From Vombatus ursinus (Eukaryota; Chordata; Mammalia; Diprotodontia; Vombatidae): 64,000 nucleotides of DNA. The stretch is from positions 1,974,841 to 2,038,840 of the forward strand of contig NW_020944355.1 in the NCBI RefSeq assembly GCF_900497805.2, given 5' to 3'. The position numbers and the translations under genes were made by a program. The notes below the pieces were generated by a model. That model ran no database searches. It had not been told where the DNA came from and saw only the letters and a list, made by a program, of their open reading frames with translations. This document shows positions 53,270 through 64,000 of this stretch, in pieces (position 1 is the first letter of the stretch; each line of letters begins with the position of its first letter).

Positions 53270-54730
53270 TATATGGGCTTGGCTTATTTCACTTCCATTT
53301 AATAGTATGTGTCCTAGCTTGACCAAGCTAGTCTGATTTTACACACCTGCCCTTGTTTGAAAACCATGTTTCCCAAATGTGTTCCTGTAATATTAGAGGG
53401 TTAGCTGGTTCATTTGAATCAAGCCAGATGCTGATAAAAAGGAAATCTCCTGTGATGGGCAGGCCTCAAAAGCTTGTTGAGAGCTGGGCCAGAAAAGCAT
53501 TGATTAAGAGTTTGGATGCTTATCTGAAGCTTATTCTAACTTATCTGAAATTGAACATCTTTGTTCTTAAAAAAAATTTTAAAAGGCCAGAAATCTGACA
53601 CTGCTTGGGGTCCTTTTGTCCCTATGAGGTCACAGACGCTGCAAGAGCAGCCCAAAGCAGGGTGTGGGCAGAAGAGATGGAAGCAAAAAATCTCATTTTA
53701 TCACAACTTTGTGAAAAAAAAAAAGTCAGTAACTATTTCAAGAGAAAAAGAGACAATCCCTTTGTAATATCTCTTTTGAGAAGTACACCATGTTCCATTC
53801 CCATAAACCTTTTAGCTGAAGATTATACTTCTCCGTTGAGCCCTGAGTTTTATATTTCTTTCATTTTAGTTGGATAAGTCTTAGGTCTGAGTCATAAAAA
53901 ATGGAACAATAGCAATGTCCTTTATTCTCTAAACCCAATTCATAAATACTAGCTTAGATAAATATAGCAGCCTCGTTCAAGGCCATTTGAATAAAAAAGA
54001 GTGTTTCTTCATACTCACTCTGGAAAAGTAGAATTCATCAGTCGCTATAACCTGGTGGTGTTGGGCCCTATTTTGTAGCCCCCATCCCATGTGTGCACAG
54101 TACCCAGGTGGCTCAGATATCCAGCATGTACAAAGGATAGGATGGCTAATGTCAAGAAAAATGACTTTGAGAATTCTAATCGATGGAGCAACAGTTCATA
54201 GAACTGAGAGCCAAGAATGCCTCCCCCTCCTGGTAGAGATGTGACAGATTGGGTGACACATACATTTCTTAGCCATGGCCAATGTCTTGATTTGTTTTGC
54301 TTGACTATATTTATCACAAGAGAGGACTTATGGTTGGGAAGAGAGGAGATGGTAATTAGTGGAAAGCGGCCGATAAGTTTTAAAAGAGCATCAATAAAAC
54401 ATTTAAAAAAATACACAGTAAAACAAAAGCATTCAGAAGGAGCCCAAACAGGAAAACTAGTTGCCACCTTGTTAAATCTAATATACAATTAAACAAAACA
54501 ACTGTATATAACAGAAGTTATTTCATATAAAGTCCCCTTTTTTTTCTTTGGACAAAAAAAGAGTGGTAGTAGAGTAGAGACTGGAAATGAGGAAACATGT
54601 TATGAGCCTATTATGATAATATAGGCAAGAGAGAATGAGACCCTAAAGTCGGGTGATGACCATTTGACTAGAGAGGAGGGAAGAAGAGCTTTCTTGGCAG
54701 CTAGAAAAGCTAACGTACTATGGATCTGCA
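53270..54730. other. unassigned stretch
   Basis: No repeat family, RNA gene or exon was recognised. The 147-codon minus-strand ORF at 54,045-54,488 has no recognisable domain and overlaps a 91-codon ORF on the other strand. Confidence 0.4.
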
Positions 54731-54734
54731 CTGA

Positions 54735-55205
54735 GATTACATCACATGTATTCTGCCCTGGTCAAACCATATCTGGCATCACGCATTGGTCCTGGGTACT
54801 ACAGTTAGGGAAGGACAGTTGTAAGCTGGAAAGCATTCCCAGGAGGGCAACGAGGATAGCGAAAGGTCTTGAGATCATCCCATACATGAGGATCATCAAT
54901 AGAATTTACCACATGCCTTGAGAACAATCATTAAGTATTTGAAAGACTGTTGCTTGGAAGAAGGATTAGACCTGTTGTACTTGATCTCCAGAGGACAAGA
55001 CTAAGAGCTATGGATGGAAGAAGCAGAGACACAATTGAGGCTTTGAGAAAGGAAATGCGCCCAAACAATTAGAACTGCCCACAAAGGGCAATGGGCTGCC
55101 TCGGGAAGGGGATGGATGGAGAGAGAGAGTCTTTTTCAAGTATCAGTCGGACTAGATGATCATTGAGGGACTTGCCAATCCAGAAATTCCACAATTCTTG
55201 GCTAG
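54735..55205 (+). mobile_element. L3/CR1-type LINE 3' region
   Basis: 'gccctggtcaaaccatatctggcatcacgcattggtcctggg', 'ggaaggacagttgtaagctggaaagcattcccaggagggcaacgaggatagcgaaaggtcttgag', 'aagtatttgaaagactgttgcttggaagaaggattagacctgttgtacttg', 'gggctgcctcgggaaggg', 'cggactagatgatcattgagggacttgcc' match the L3/CR1 3' region step by step. It is the longest L3 copy here. Confidence 0.9.
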
Positions 55206-56380
55206 GGATTCTATGTGGGAAAGGTGAGAAGGGAATTCATTTCAGATACATTGTAGAACACTTTTGTGAAGGCTAGAGGCAGCAGATGAGGAGACAGAAT
55301 GTTGAGTTCAGGGAACATGGTAGCCTATTTGACTGGAATGCTATCCGTCCCTTGCCAAACTTGCAAGAAAGAATAAGTAGAATTCCTGCCCTGGAGATTC
55401 TAGAGAGCGAGTTAGCTCAGGCAGGATGGTATGTTCTAAAGAATGGAATTCTCACAAAAGAAAAAACCACTCTTTCTGCTGAGAAAGAAGACTGAGAAGC
55501 TTTCTAAAAAGAACAATATGAGTGGACAGGGTTAGTGGACTTGCTGACCGATCAGGATTGTAACAATCCATGTCCAGAAGGTGGAAGCACAGGCAGCTAA
55601 CTGAGTATGAATATGTATAAGAGCATGAGGTGGTCCCTTCAAGTTATGTCCGTGACTCGAAAGCTCAGAAGGAACTTAAGCTTATGCTACAGACTAAATA
55701 CAGCAGCAATAACCAAAAGCTTGAAAGAAGCCTAGATTGCAGCTAGACAACAGTTTGTGTGAAAAGGGCCTGGGGGCTTAGTTGACTGTGAGCTCAGTGT
55801 GAGGCATGTGGAGAAAATGAAAAGGCAACATGATCATGGGAAACCGTGTCCAGAAGAAGAGAGAGAATGATCAGACTATAATCTGCCCCATGTAGTCTAT
55901 ATTTATATAGAGAATTAGGAGACATAGGAGATAGAGAGCCAGGGAGATGATCTAGGTTCAGCACTGACTGTGTGACTCCAGAACTCTAGGCAACTCTCAA
56001 AGAAGCACTCACCTGGACTGGTAGAGCAAGTTTGCTTAGCTGGTATTACCTACACCAGTGAAATTATGGGTCTAATACCTATCTCTATAGAAAATCATAG
56101 ATGCCCCATCTTAGGAAGGATATTGACATACTGGGGAAGTAGCTAGAGAACTGAGTCCAGAACACTTTGGTGAAGAGAGCAAAAAGGGTGTGATGCTCCA
56201 ACTCCAGTTTGCTCAGATGTCAAGTCTGAAGAAGCTTGGTGATTGTGTCCGACTTCCTCCATGGTGGCGAAACTTGAGTTTACTGTTTACAGCCCTCCAG
56301 CAGCTTAAGCAGTTGGGTTGGCATCTCCTAATGGCCCTACTGAACGGTGAAGGACAAACTGAGTTCACCAGCAACAATTC
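55206..56380. other. unassigned stretch
   Basis: No gene was recognised. A possible SINE scrap, 'gatgatctaggttcagcactgactgtgtgactccag', lies at 55,947-55,982. Confidence 0.35.
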
Positions 56381-56384
56381 TTTT

Positions 56385-56700
56385 CACATTCATTGAGTGC
56401 ACGCTCTATCCGAGGCATTTGGCCAAAGGCCTGATGACATAGTGTCAAGCCCTCAGAGAGCTTACAGTCATACAAGGGGATAGAACACATAAACAAAGTA
56501 CCAGAATGGAGCAAAGCAGAGTAAGCTTATACGGGAGCTACTGAGTGCTGGCCAAGCTCAGAAAGGGACAAAATCCTTATCAAACAGGGTTGGTTGGGTA
56601 GGTCTTCACAGAGGAGGGGAGTGTATGAGCTCACCTTTGAAGGCCGGGCAGATGGTGATCAGGAGGCAGTAGAAAAAGCCAGTGCTCTAGGACTGGGTAA
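56385..56700 (-). mobile_element. L2-type LINE 3' end
   Basis: 'ttcattgagtgcacgctctatccgaggcatttgg', 'aagccctcagagagcttacagtcatacaaggggataga', 'gtaggtcttcacagaggaggggagtgtatgagctcacctttgaagg' follow the inverted L2 order. Confidence 0.75.
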
Positions 56701-56704
56701 TAGT

Positions 56705-57022
56705 ATGATCATAGCTAGCAATTGAATAGCATCGAAAGTGTGCAAAGCATTATATGTGCATACATACTTATGTATAGATACATCTATCTATATCTAGTTT
56801 TATATACATGTATATATGTATATACACGTGTGTGTGTATAAAATCTTGCCTTGGAAGGTAGGTGCCATCATTATCCTCATTTTACAGATAAGGAAACTGA
56901 AACTGAGAGAGATTGACTTAGCCTGGGTCACCCAGATAGTGTATGGTGCAGAATTTGAACCCAAGTCTCCCTGACTCCAACTTCAGTTCCCTACCCACTG
57001 TACCACTTAGCTGCCTTAACAG
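56705..57022 (-). mobile_element. MIR/THER-type SINE split by a microsatellite
   Basis: 'atcatagctagcaattgaatagcatcgaaagtgtgcaaagcatta' is the inverted tail; after a TA/ATCT-type microsatellite (56,755-56,840) the core resumes at 'ggtaggtgccatcattatcctcattttacagataaggaaactgaaactgag' and ends with inverted box B 'atttgaacccaagtc' and head 'ccactgtaccacttagctgcc'. Confidence 0.88.
56755..56840. repeat. TA/CA/ATCT-type microsatellite
   Basis: Interrupted tata, atctatctat and tgtgtgtg text inside the SINE. Confidence 0.9.
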
Positions 57023-57087
57023 GATGTGCAAAGACATCATGGCATGCCATAGTGAGATATATACAGGAAAGGAATCATTGAATTGAG

Positions 57088-57255
57088 TAGTAGAAGGGAC
57101 CTCAAAGGTAATTTTGTCCAACCCCTGTATCTTACAAACAAGCACACTTAGGTAGAGAGAGCTCATTGGTGACCTTCCCAAATTTGCACGGGGCCAGGAT
57201 TCCAGCCCATATCCTCTGACCCCCAATCTATGGTTCTTTGAGCTATACTGGGACC
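57088..57255 (-). mobile_element. MIR/THER-type SINE
   Basis: 'agtagtagaagggacctcaaaggtaattttgtccaacccc', 'ttacaaacaagcacacttaggtag' and 'gccaggattccagcccatatcctctgac' are inverted MIR landmarks. Confidence 0.75.
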
Positions 57256-57289
57256 AATAGTGCACTTTAGTTGGAGCACAGAGTCATAA

Positions 57290-57368
57290 CATATGTGCGC
57301 ATACATATCCCTGTGTGTGTTTGTATGCGTGTGTATGTGTATGTATGTATGTATGTATATATATATCC
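57290..57368. repeat. TG/TATG microsatellite
   Basis: (tg)n text passes to (tatg)n and (ta)n. Confidence 0.92.
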
Positions 57369-57374
57369 TGATTT

Positions 57375-60300
57375 CTTGCATTTGATTTTGACTTTCTTGG
57401 GGACAATGATTATTTCTATTCCTCCCTCTCTCTATCTCCTCGACCACACAAGATATTGTTCTACACACACTTGGTACTTAGTAGAAACTATTGCTTGGAT
57501 AGCTAAAGCCAACAAAACCACATAGTTTTGTAAGTGATGTCTGTATATGTTGCCTGTCCTTCCATCCTGGGTGTAGAGTATTCCATCATCCAGGCTTAGT
57601 AGAAAGTTCATGTGCTTAGTGTGCAGTACTAGTCAGTGACTTCAGGAAACTCTTGTGTGATTAACTGGGAGATCTGAGGCCGAGTGTAGATTGGTTAGTG
57701 GTTTTTGGAGCCAGTTGAGTCTGTCTCAGAGGGATTCATTCCTTTCACTGGAAGGGCCAGAAGCCCAGCTGTGTGACTGCAGGAGGGCCTGGGCCCAGCT
57801 GCTCTCCTGTTGCGAGGGAGAGGCTTTTTCCATAGAGAGCAAGTGTCCAGACAGTATCTGGCTTCATACTGTGTACCTTTATACAGTTACTTGTCTGTTT
57901 TATTACTGATCCATTTGACAACTCTTTGATTTCTCTGGGTCCGTAAATAATCTGCTCTGATGACTGAGTTCAACCTGAGCCTTGAAAAGTACATTGATTT
58001 TACAAAGTCTTAGTACTCCAAATAGGCACGATTACAGAGAAGTGAATTTTTAACATGAGTATATGGTCCCAAGAAGACTGGCAGTGTTGTATGGTTGGTG
58101 CTTAATAATTTTTTTTTTCTCCCTGGAAGATTAAAAGTTACAGAGAAGGCACTGACCTACATTGGAGGACAGAATTTCCTCACCTGAGATTTTCCTTTAA
58201 CCAATGAAATGATCACAAGTCTGCTGCCTATGCTATGGTTCTAAGAACTTCATAGCTCAAATCCAGACTATTCCTTAAGAATTAAAGATAATGTTTTCAT
58301 TAATACTGGTGATATATAGAATGGCATCATTTTTTAAAGCCTTCAACTTGAGCTGTGAGATGATGGAACCAAAGACTTTGAAGCTCCTTAGGACTGAATT
58401 TTTTATGTAGAAGAAAAATTATGTCCGAGAGCCGGATTAAAAATGCATAAAATGTTGTCCACATTTTCAGCCATTCTGTTGAGCACTAAAGAGATGGAGA
58501 GGGGATGTTCCCAAGATGGTTTGTTGTGTTGCTTCTCTCTCGCTTGTCCAGAGAACATAAATGTGATCACTTTCCCGACCTTGAGATTCTCGAATTCCCC
58601 TCTGGGTCTCATTCAATACATATGGCAGAAGCTATCTACAGGGAGAGTCTGGAGTCATGCATTACGTATTAACAGAAAGTGGCTTAGAATTCTAGGAAAC
58701 ACTTCATACATAGTATTTGTGCCACACAAAGGACAGAAATGTTATCACTCTCATTTCAGTGTGTTGCCAACATATGCACGTAGTTAAGTTTTGGGGAAAT
58801 CATATAACATATTCCAAATCGTATCCCAATTCCTCTAAGGAAGAGAGACAGTGCTGAGTGTGTTTCTGGGAGATGTAGATCCATAGAGACTGTAATGTTT
58901 CTTCTTGTCCTGGAAGACACTGAGAAACTCTCAGGAGTGACAGTACAGAGGTTGTGCGAAGATGATGACCACATGAGGGAAAGACAGTCAGACAGAGACA
59001 AAAGTAAAGCAAGAGCGGAAGGAGGAGAAAACGAACTAGAAGAAAAGTCTCCACAGACATTCTGCATGGCATGATGGCACCGCTGCTAGAGTGCCAGATG
59101 CTGAAGGTATCTCTACTTGCTACCACCAAGCAAGAGGGGTTGCTGACTTTCATTTGAGGAGCACAGGTATCAGGCAGTGACATGGGTATTTTAACCCCCT
59201 TAGCTTGCTACCCGAGATAACAGACATTTATTCCAAAGCTTTTTCTGTTTCTGGTTTGTTCATAATTCCTGGTAGTCCTGATAACACTTCAATGCTGGCT
59301 TTCTCAAGAAAAATATGATGGAGCGTAACTTCTTTTCATTTGTGTTTTGTCATTTTTTTTAGCAGAGGGTTTCAAAAGAGAGGGGAAATGACTGATCTTG
59401 GTATTCAGGATAAAGTAAATAGTAAATCTGGGTGCCAACTGGCCGTGGTCTGTGGTTTTCAGAGAAAATAGTATTGATTTATTAATTTTTATCAGCATCC
59501 CAGAGTAAGTGAAACTAGATCCAGAGCTTCTGCTTTTAAGCAAAAGTGGATCAGTTATTACTGCTGTCTGACAGGAGGCTCAACTGCTGGGCCAGATTAT
59601 CTTCTCCTCTGTTTCCCCTTCCATCCCATGCATGCATAGAGAAATCTCTTTGTAGGGGTAGAGGAAGGTGGTAACTCAAGATTAGGTCCTACCTAGTAGG
59701 AGGAGAAAGGGAGTGTCTGGACAAAGCCAGAAATGCCCCCATTCCGAGGGTGGGGGGGCCAGAGGAAGGAGTTCGTATCCCTCCTTTTCATTTTTTCCTC
59801 CAACTAGCTAGACCTCTAAACTCTCACAGACAGTATAAAGGCTACATTTCCACACAATGAGCTAAAGGAAAATTAGCATTGTTTAAATTGTCCAATAGTA
59901 CAGGAACAGAATTCTAAATCTTCTTCAGTAGATGGTCAAGTTCATGAGTTTGACAGCTAAAGCTGTTTTGCATTTCAGATTTCCACTCGATGAAAGAGTA
60001 ACCTCGGTGTGTTATAATAACCTCCCATGAGCACACATTTTCCTTCTGTATCAAGTAATATCCATTCCATATGTCTATTATGGAGATTGAGGCTTTTGAA
60101 TGCAGTTGGCAATGGGAAGGCACTGAAGTCCAGTTTGAGCATATTAACTTAAGCATGGAAGTGCATCATTGGCTGGCAGCAGTTCCTTCTTCCACCTTAT
60201 GCTATGATGAGCTGGGGAGAGTCTTTTGGGTTTGCTATCATAGTAACTATCATGCAGGTGCTCAGAATCCCCAAGGGTCACTACCAGAATTGGCTCAGTA

Positions 60301-60865
60301 GCACAGACATGCAAACAGTCAGCACATAGAGTGTATCCTCTGGCAGGTGTAGGCTTTGAATGGCCTGTTTTCCTGTACATCTGCCTAGAATTTCTCCTTG
60401 CTGCTAAGGAGAATTCAGCGAGGGCTTCTTGGCACAAGAAATGTCTTTCCCTTCTGACTTTGCCTTAAAACCCCCTCAATTGCAAGGATAGTGAAAGGAG
60501 CCATATGCTGCCTTTATCCTGTGCTCATATGCAGAGCCCTATATGCTGGAGCATCACGGTGCTGGCGAAGTCTCCTGAGCACTTGGGAAATAAAGTTTCA
60601 GTGAGTTGGAAACTCACGTTTCAGCAAATGCCTTGGCAAGTGGGTAACCATCTGCAATGTATTCAAGGATGTTGGTTTGCCCCAAGTCAGAACAAAATGA
60701 ATTTCACAATCCAAAGCGCAAGTATCCCAGCGTCCTATAGTTAAAAAGGAGGCCTCCAATTGGACAGAAGCTTAAGTGAGGCTGTCTTGTATGGGTTCAG
60801 GCACTAGGAAGGAAAGATAACACAAAAGGGACACAAGTGGCTGTTGGCTATTCAGTCTGCACCCA
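57375..60865. other. long unassigned stretch
   Basis: About 3.5 kb without a recognisable repeat family, exon or RNA gene. ORFs of up to 127 codons on both strands (e.g. minus 58,800-59,183) overlap one another and lack recognisable domains. A G-run lies at 59,751-59,758. Confidence 0.4.
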
Positions 60866-60867
60866 TT

Positions 60868-61075
60868 CACAGAGATCTGAGGATAAGGGAATTCCAATCT
60901 GAAAGGAATCTCTGAGATCTTTTAACCCTCATCCCCTCGTTTTACAGAAGAGAAAGCCAAGGCCCAAAGAGGTAGAGTCACTGGAAGCAGGTCACGTGGA
61001 TATGAAAGAGTAGAGTCAGGGTTCAAACCCAGATTTGCTTATTCCAGCTCTCTTGTCTTTTCCCCTGAATCATCT
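60868..61075 (-). mobile_element. MIR/THER-type SINE
   Basis: 'ggaattccaatctgaaaggaatctctgagatct', 'ctcgttttacagaagagaaagccaaggcccaaagaggtag', 'tcagggttcaaacccagatttgc' are inverted MIR landmarks. Confidence 0.8.
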
Positions 61076-61349
61076 CCCCTGTTTCACTGTGATGGAGACA
61101 TTTTGCCATTGTTTGTATGTATATGATTATCTGTATTGTGAAAGAGAATAATTTCCCATGGAGAAGTACTGGGTCCAGGACACACCTCGTGCAATGCTTT
61201 CAGCATCTTGAATGGATGGCAGCCCCTCCAACAGAGGTACTACTGAGCCAAATCAAAGGAGCAGGGGTGCCAGAAAGGCAAGGATAAGAGGTACTCCTTG
61301 TTGGCAGGTGCCTCCTAGTATGGGAGATGGTGTACCAATCACTAGAGAT

Positions 61350-61800
61350 CTTTTTTTTTCATTTGTAATGTTTTATTGCTGCTTTAGAGAAAATAAATAA
61401 AGAAAGAAAGAAAATTTTAAAGCTCTTTCTTATTGTCCTTAGCTTCTCTGACAAGCCTCAGATAATCCTGAACTTGAGCACTCCTGACACTGTTTTTATA
61501 GGACTATGGCATAATCTCATATTCATCCTCTTTGCTTCCATCTTCTGAATACGTATTATTTGAATCACAGTTGGTTAGTGACACCTCCCATTCATCATCC
61601 TCATTAGAATTGTTTCTCTTTGCATCTTCAGAATTTTCTTCTTGAGAATTTCCCATCCCTCCTGGGCTGATCTCCTTTCTAGACTTCTAGTCCATTGTAT
61701 CCTAAGTATCCCTCCTCTCAACACTTTGAAATCTAAGGTGTGTGTCAATCTATGACCATTTTCCTCTCTTTTCTCCTGTACACTCTAAAGGGTGGGGTGC
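61350..61800 (-). pseudogene. probable processed pseudogene 3' end, parent unidentified
   Basis: On the minus strand AATAAA (complement at 61,372-61,377) is followed by nine A residues (61,351-61,359). Upstream, one frame reads an acidic stretch, NSQEENSEDAKRNNSNEDDE then WEVSLTNCDSNNTYSEDGSK and EDEYEIMP, then a stop, then SYKNSVRSAQVQDYLRLVRE and AKDNKKEL before a second stop. Further upstream there are additional stops. The parent gene was not recognised and no target duplication was found. The alternative is an unrelated A-tailed retro-insertion. Confidence 0.45.
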
Positions 61801-61814
61801 TTGCTTCCCCTCAA

Positions 61815-62030
61815 AGTTATAACACTTTAAGGTTTACAGCGTGCTTTACCTATATTCTCCATTGATCCTCACAATACCCATTGTTGTAGGTGCTGTCATT
61901 ATCTTCATTTTAGAAATGAGAAAAGTGAGATTCAGAGCGTTTCCATGACTTACCCATAATCCACTAGGAAGTGGCAGAGTCAGGATTCAAACTCAGGAAT
62001 CTCCTGACTCCATATCCATACCTCACTGGT
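61815..62030 (-). mobile_element. MIR/THER-type SINE
   Basis: 'actttaaggtttacagcgtgctttacctatattctccattgatcctcacaat', 'ggtgctgtcattatcttcattttagaaatgagaaaagtgag', 'gcagagtcaggattcaaactcagg' give a near full-length inverted MIR-type SINE. Confidence 0.88.
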
Positions 62031-62500
62031 ATGGACTTTGTGGGAGACAAAGAAGAAGTTGTTTTGGTCCCTTATTCCTATAGAACAGGAAAGGTAATCC
62101 CTTTAATTTGGCCCATGGAAACCAGAGCTAAAGAGATTGTTGAAGTAAATACCCAATTTGGGTTGCTATTCTGTCTGTGAGCAGGAAATGATCTGAGGAC
62201 CACAGTGGACCCCTTCTAGCACTATTATTTCCTAAGCCTGGGATTTAAATGGTATGACATGATGTAACATAGCTATTTCCTGTTACTTAACTTCCTTCTC
62301 AGCTCTTCACCCTTTACCTTGTCATCAAGGCTCAAGATAGTTTAACAAAGAGATACGAATAAAAATGAAAAATCAATTCAACCACTAGACCTTGTGGGAA
62401 AGAGTTTGACAAGTGTAAAAATGTGACACAAAAGAAAAAGAGAAAAAAAATTGTCCCATTGTGATTCACTTCCCATAAAAGATGAATCTAGACCATCTTT
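62031..62500. other. unassigned stretch
   Basis: No exon, RNA gene or repeat family was recognised. It ends in a run of 17 A at 62,501-62,517 without an AATAAA just upstream. Confidence 0.4.
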
Positions 62501-62524
62501 AAAAAAAAAAAAAAAAAGAAATGT

Positions 62525-62620
62525 CGACTATAAACTCATTGAGGGCAAAAAATATCTTTTGTTTTTTGTTTGTATCCCCAGTAGCTAGCACACAAATATT
62601 TAATGACATTCGGTTGACAA
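62525..62620 (+). mobile_element. short L2-type 3' end
   Basis: 'ataaactcattgagggcaaaaaatatc', 'tgtatccccagtagctagcacacaaatatttaatgacattcggttgac' is a diverged L2 terminus. Confidence 0.75.
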
Positions 62621-62624
62621 ATGA

Positions 62625-63180
62625 AAAGGGCCATTTGCTATGATCCAAGGAATAATAAGGAGCATTCACAGGTGCTATCATGTGAATTTTGTTACCAGCT
62701 CTAGAAGCAAGTGACTCATAATGATGGCTGATGCCTTCCATCTAATGAAGATGGCATGGTCTTACCCAATCAGGAAGAGAACTATTGTTGCTGGGGTATG
62801 TAGCTGAGGTGTCATAGAGAAACCCTGCAAAGCCCCCAAGCCATGGCCCATTTCTGTTGATTCACATGGAAATGAATAACATAGCCAGAAGAGACCTGGG
62901 AGATAGCTCTAGTAACCTTTATGTCCTGCTTATGAAACCGAATGCATCATAGGCATAGGGGATGTTTACGTATTCTTCCAATTGTTGGTCATGACATTAG
63001 AAAAGAATGGAGACTAAAGAAGTAAATTGTTTGCTCTGTGGGTTTCGAAGAACAAGTTTTGGTTTTCTGGACCATGGCTTATGATGCCAAAAGAGTGAAC
63101 ACTTGGTTAAGGATAGGGTATATCTTATGAGAACCAGGAAGAATGTATTTAGTGAGAAATAAAAAAAAAAGACCTAAAAT
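62625..63180. other. unassigned stretch
   Basis: No exon, RNA gene or repeat family was recognised; the right end may include L1 3' UTR. Confidence 0.4.
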
Positions 63181-63184
63181 TTAA

Positions 63185-63370
63185 AAATTATAGGAGGAGG
63201 GAGAAAAACATGCAGTAGAAACTGTAAACCGAGATAGTATGTCAAATTGTTTGCCTTCTCAAGGAGTGGCGAGGGAGGGGAGAGAAGGAGAGAATTTGGA
63301 ACTGAAAATTTTAAAAACGAAACTTTAATTTTTTTACATGTAATTGAGAAAAAATAAAAATTAAATGTAA
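63185..63370 (+). mobile_element. 5'-truncated L1 tail
   Basis: 'caaattgtttgccttctcaagg', 'gagagaatttggaactgaaaattttaaaaa' and 'ttacatgtaattgagaaaaaataaaaatt' are the marsupial L1 3' terminus, as at 17,520 and 29,090. Confidence 0.85.
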
Positions 63371-63781
63371 AAAAATGAAAACTAGATAATATGACACGTG
63401 GATGACACCAAGAATGTAGAAGCAGAATCCTGTGATTCTCGCCAAAAATGTAATGAGAAGGGGAGTAAGACTTATGACCTTCAATGTTTGTATTCCAATA
63501 CATTTTTCTCATAGCTTTCACCAAGACTTGGTTGGATGCAACTCATGAAAGGAGTATAACAGTGGAAGGGTGTATCTCACTCCAAAGAAATGGATCTAAC
63601 AGAGAGAGCCAAGAAGTAAAATTATATATGAACCAGTTTGATACCTGAAAATGAAACCATGAACCATAAGGTAGTATCACAGTGGAAAACTTTTGGGTTA
63701 AGGTAAAAGGAGAGGAAATCAGAAAAGATATTATTGTGGTAGTTTACTACTGACCTCCTGATTACCAATGATATTTTCATA
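63371..63781. other. unassigned stretch
   Basis: No gene or repeat family was recognised. Confidence 0.4.
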
Positions 63782-63789
63782 GTATGGAC

Positions 63790-63873
63790 CAGCGCTTCTT
63801 AAACTGTGGGTCACAATCCATAGTTCAAAAAGTGCTGAAGGGGTCACAAGTGGAAAAAGTTTAAGAAGCTCTG
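63790..63873 (+). mobile_element. 84-bp hAT MITE with intact ends
   Basis: The termini cagcgcttcttaaact and agtttaagaagctctg are 16-bp inverted repeats with one mismatch. Flanks gtatggac (63,782-63,789) and gtatagac (63,874-63,881) are a 7-of-8 target duplication, the hAT length. There is no room for a transposase. Another, partial copy lies at 46,141-46,210 on the other strand. Confidence 0.9.
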
Positions 63874-63954
63874 GTATAGACCACAAAAGTATCAGAGGCA
63901 AAATATCTATATTCTTATTATGCATGCAACTAGATGAAAAGCTCACCAATTTGT

Positions 63955-64000
63955 GTATACATACACATACTCATGTATATATATATACACACATACAATA
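63955..64000. repeat. TA/CA microsatellite at the window edge
   Basis: Interrupted atacatacaca and tatata text runs to the end of the window. Confidence 0.85.

Noticed and set aside
62501-62517. 17-A run as a possible retrocopy tail
   Set aside because: No AATAAA within 30 bases upstream and no target duplication visible.
1-64000. LTR retroelements or other virus-derived elements
   Set aside because: No paired long terminal repeats, primer-binding site or capsid/envelope-like protein words were recognised.

Overview
The window looks like marsupial nuclear DNA, either intergenic or deep intronic. The strongest clue is a set of tRNA-derived CORE-SINEs of the marsupial Mar1/WSINE type. Full-length copies carry the internal GTTCAAAT box, the 'cctcagtttcctcatctgtaaaatg' type of core and a tail ending near 'actgaacaacaa'; shorter copies end in 'gattgcctcaccaaa' plus poly(A). 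These sit among L1 and half-L1 (HAL1-like) LINEs, old L2 and L3/CR1 LINEs, an RTE-clade LINE relic and small hAT elements. The short WSINE form hints at an Australian marsupial, but that is recall from the families and not proven here. I found no exon of a functional protein gene, no rRNA or tRNA gene, no CRISPR array and no recognisable LTR or viral element.

Layout. 0-10 kb: an L3/CR1 fragment, a decayed RTE-clade LINE (about 1.9-3.2 kb), an L1 fragment, a hAT element with terminal repeats, and two inverted, about 96% identical L2 tails 1.4 kb apart. 10-19 kb: SINEs of several types, a 142-bp retro-insertion with a perfect 16-bp target duplication, microsatellites, a Z-DNA-prone tract, and an old L1/HAL1-like block broken by a later L1 tail and a SINE. 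19-29 kb: a long ruined L1 (about 20.2-24.5 kb) carrying two hAT insertions and a palindromic telomeric-repeat block, then a HAL1-like element with both ends and target duplications (25,665-29,136). 29-49 kb: mainly L2, L1 tails, SINEs and a probable processed pseudogene end at 36 kb. 49.5-52.5 kb: a repeat-poor block with clustered homeodomain/POU-type motifs, the best candidate for conserved regulatory DNA. 52.5-64 kb: L3/CR1, L2 and SINE copies, a second probable processed pseudogene at 61.4 kb, an 84-bp hAT MITE with intact ends at 63.8 kb, and long unassigned stretches.

No genes work together here. The order of insertion can be read from nesting: old L1/HAL1 copies were later hit by hAT elements, L1 tails and Mar1-type SINEs. 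The most unusual points are the fold-back telomeric repeat inside an L1 3' region, the inverted L2 pair, the 21-residue repeats in the HAL1-like ORF1 coiled coil, a palindromic GATA-type site pair at 13.2 kb, three ATATCGA words within 58 bp at 44.1 kb, and two retrocopy 3' ends whose parent genes I could not name. All family names rest on recall and visible motifs; no database search was possible.
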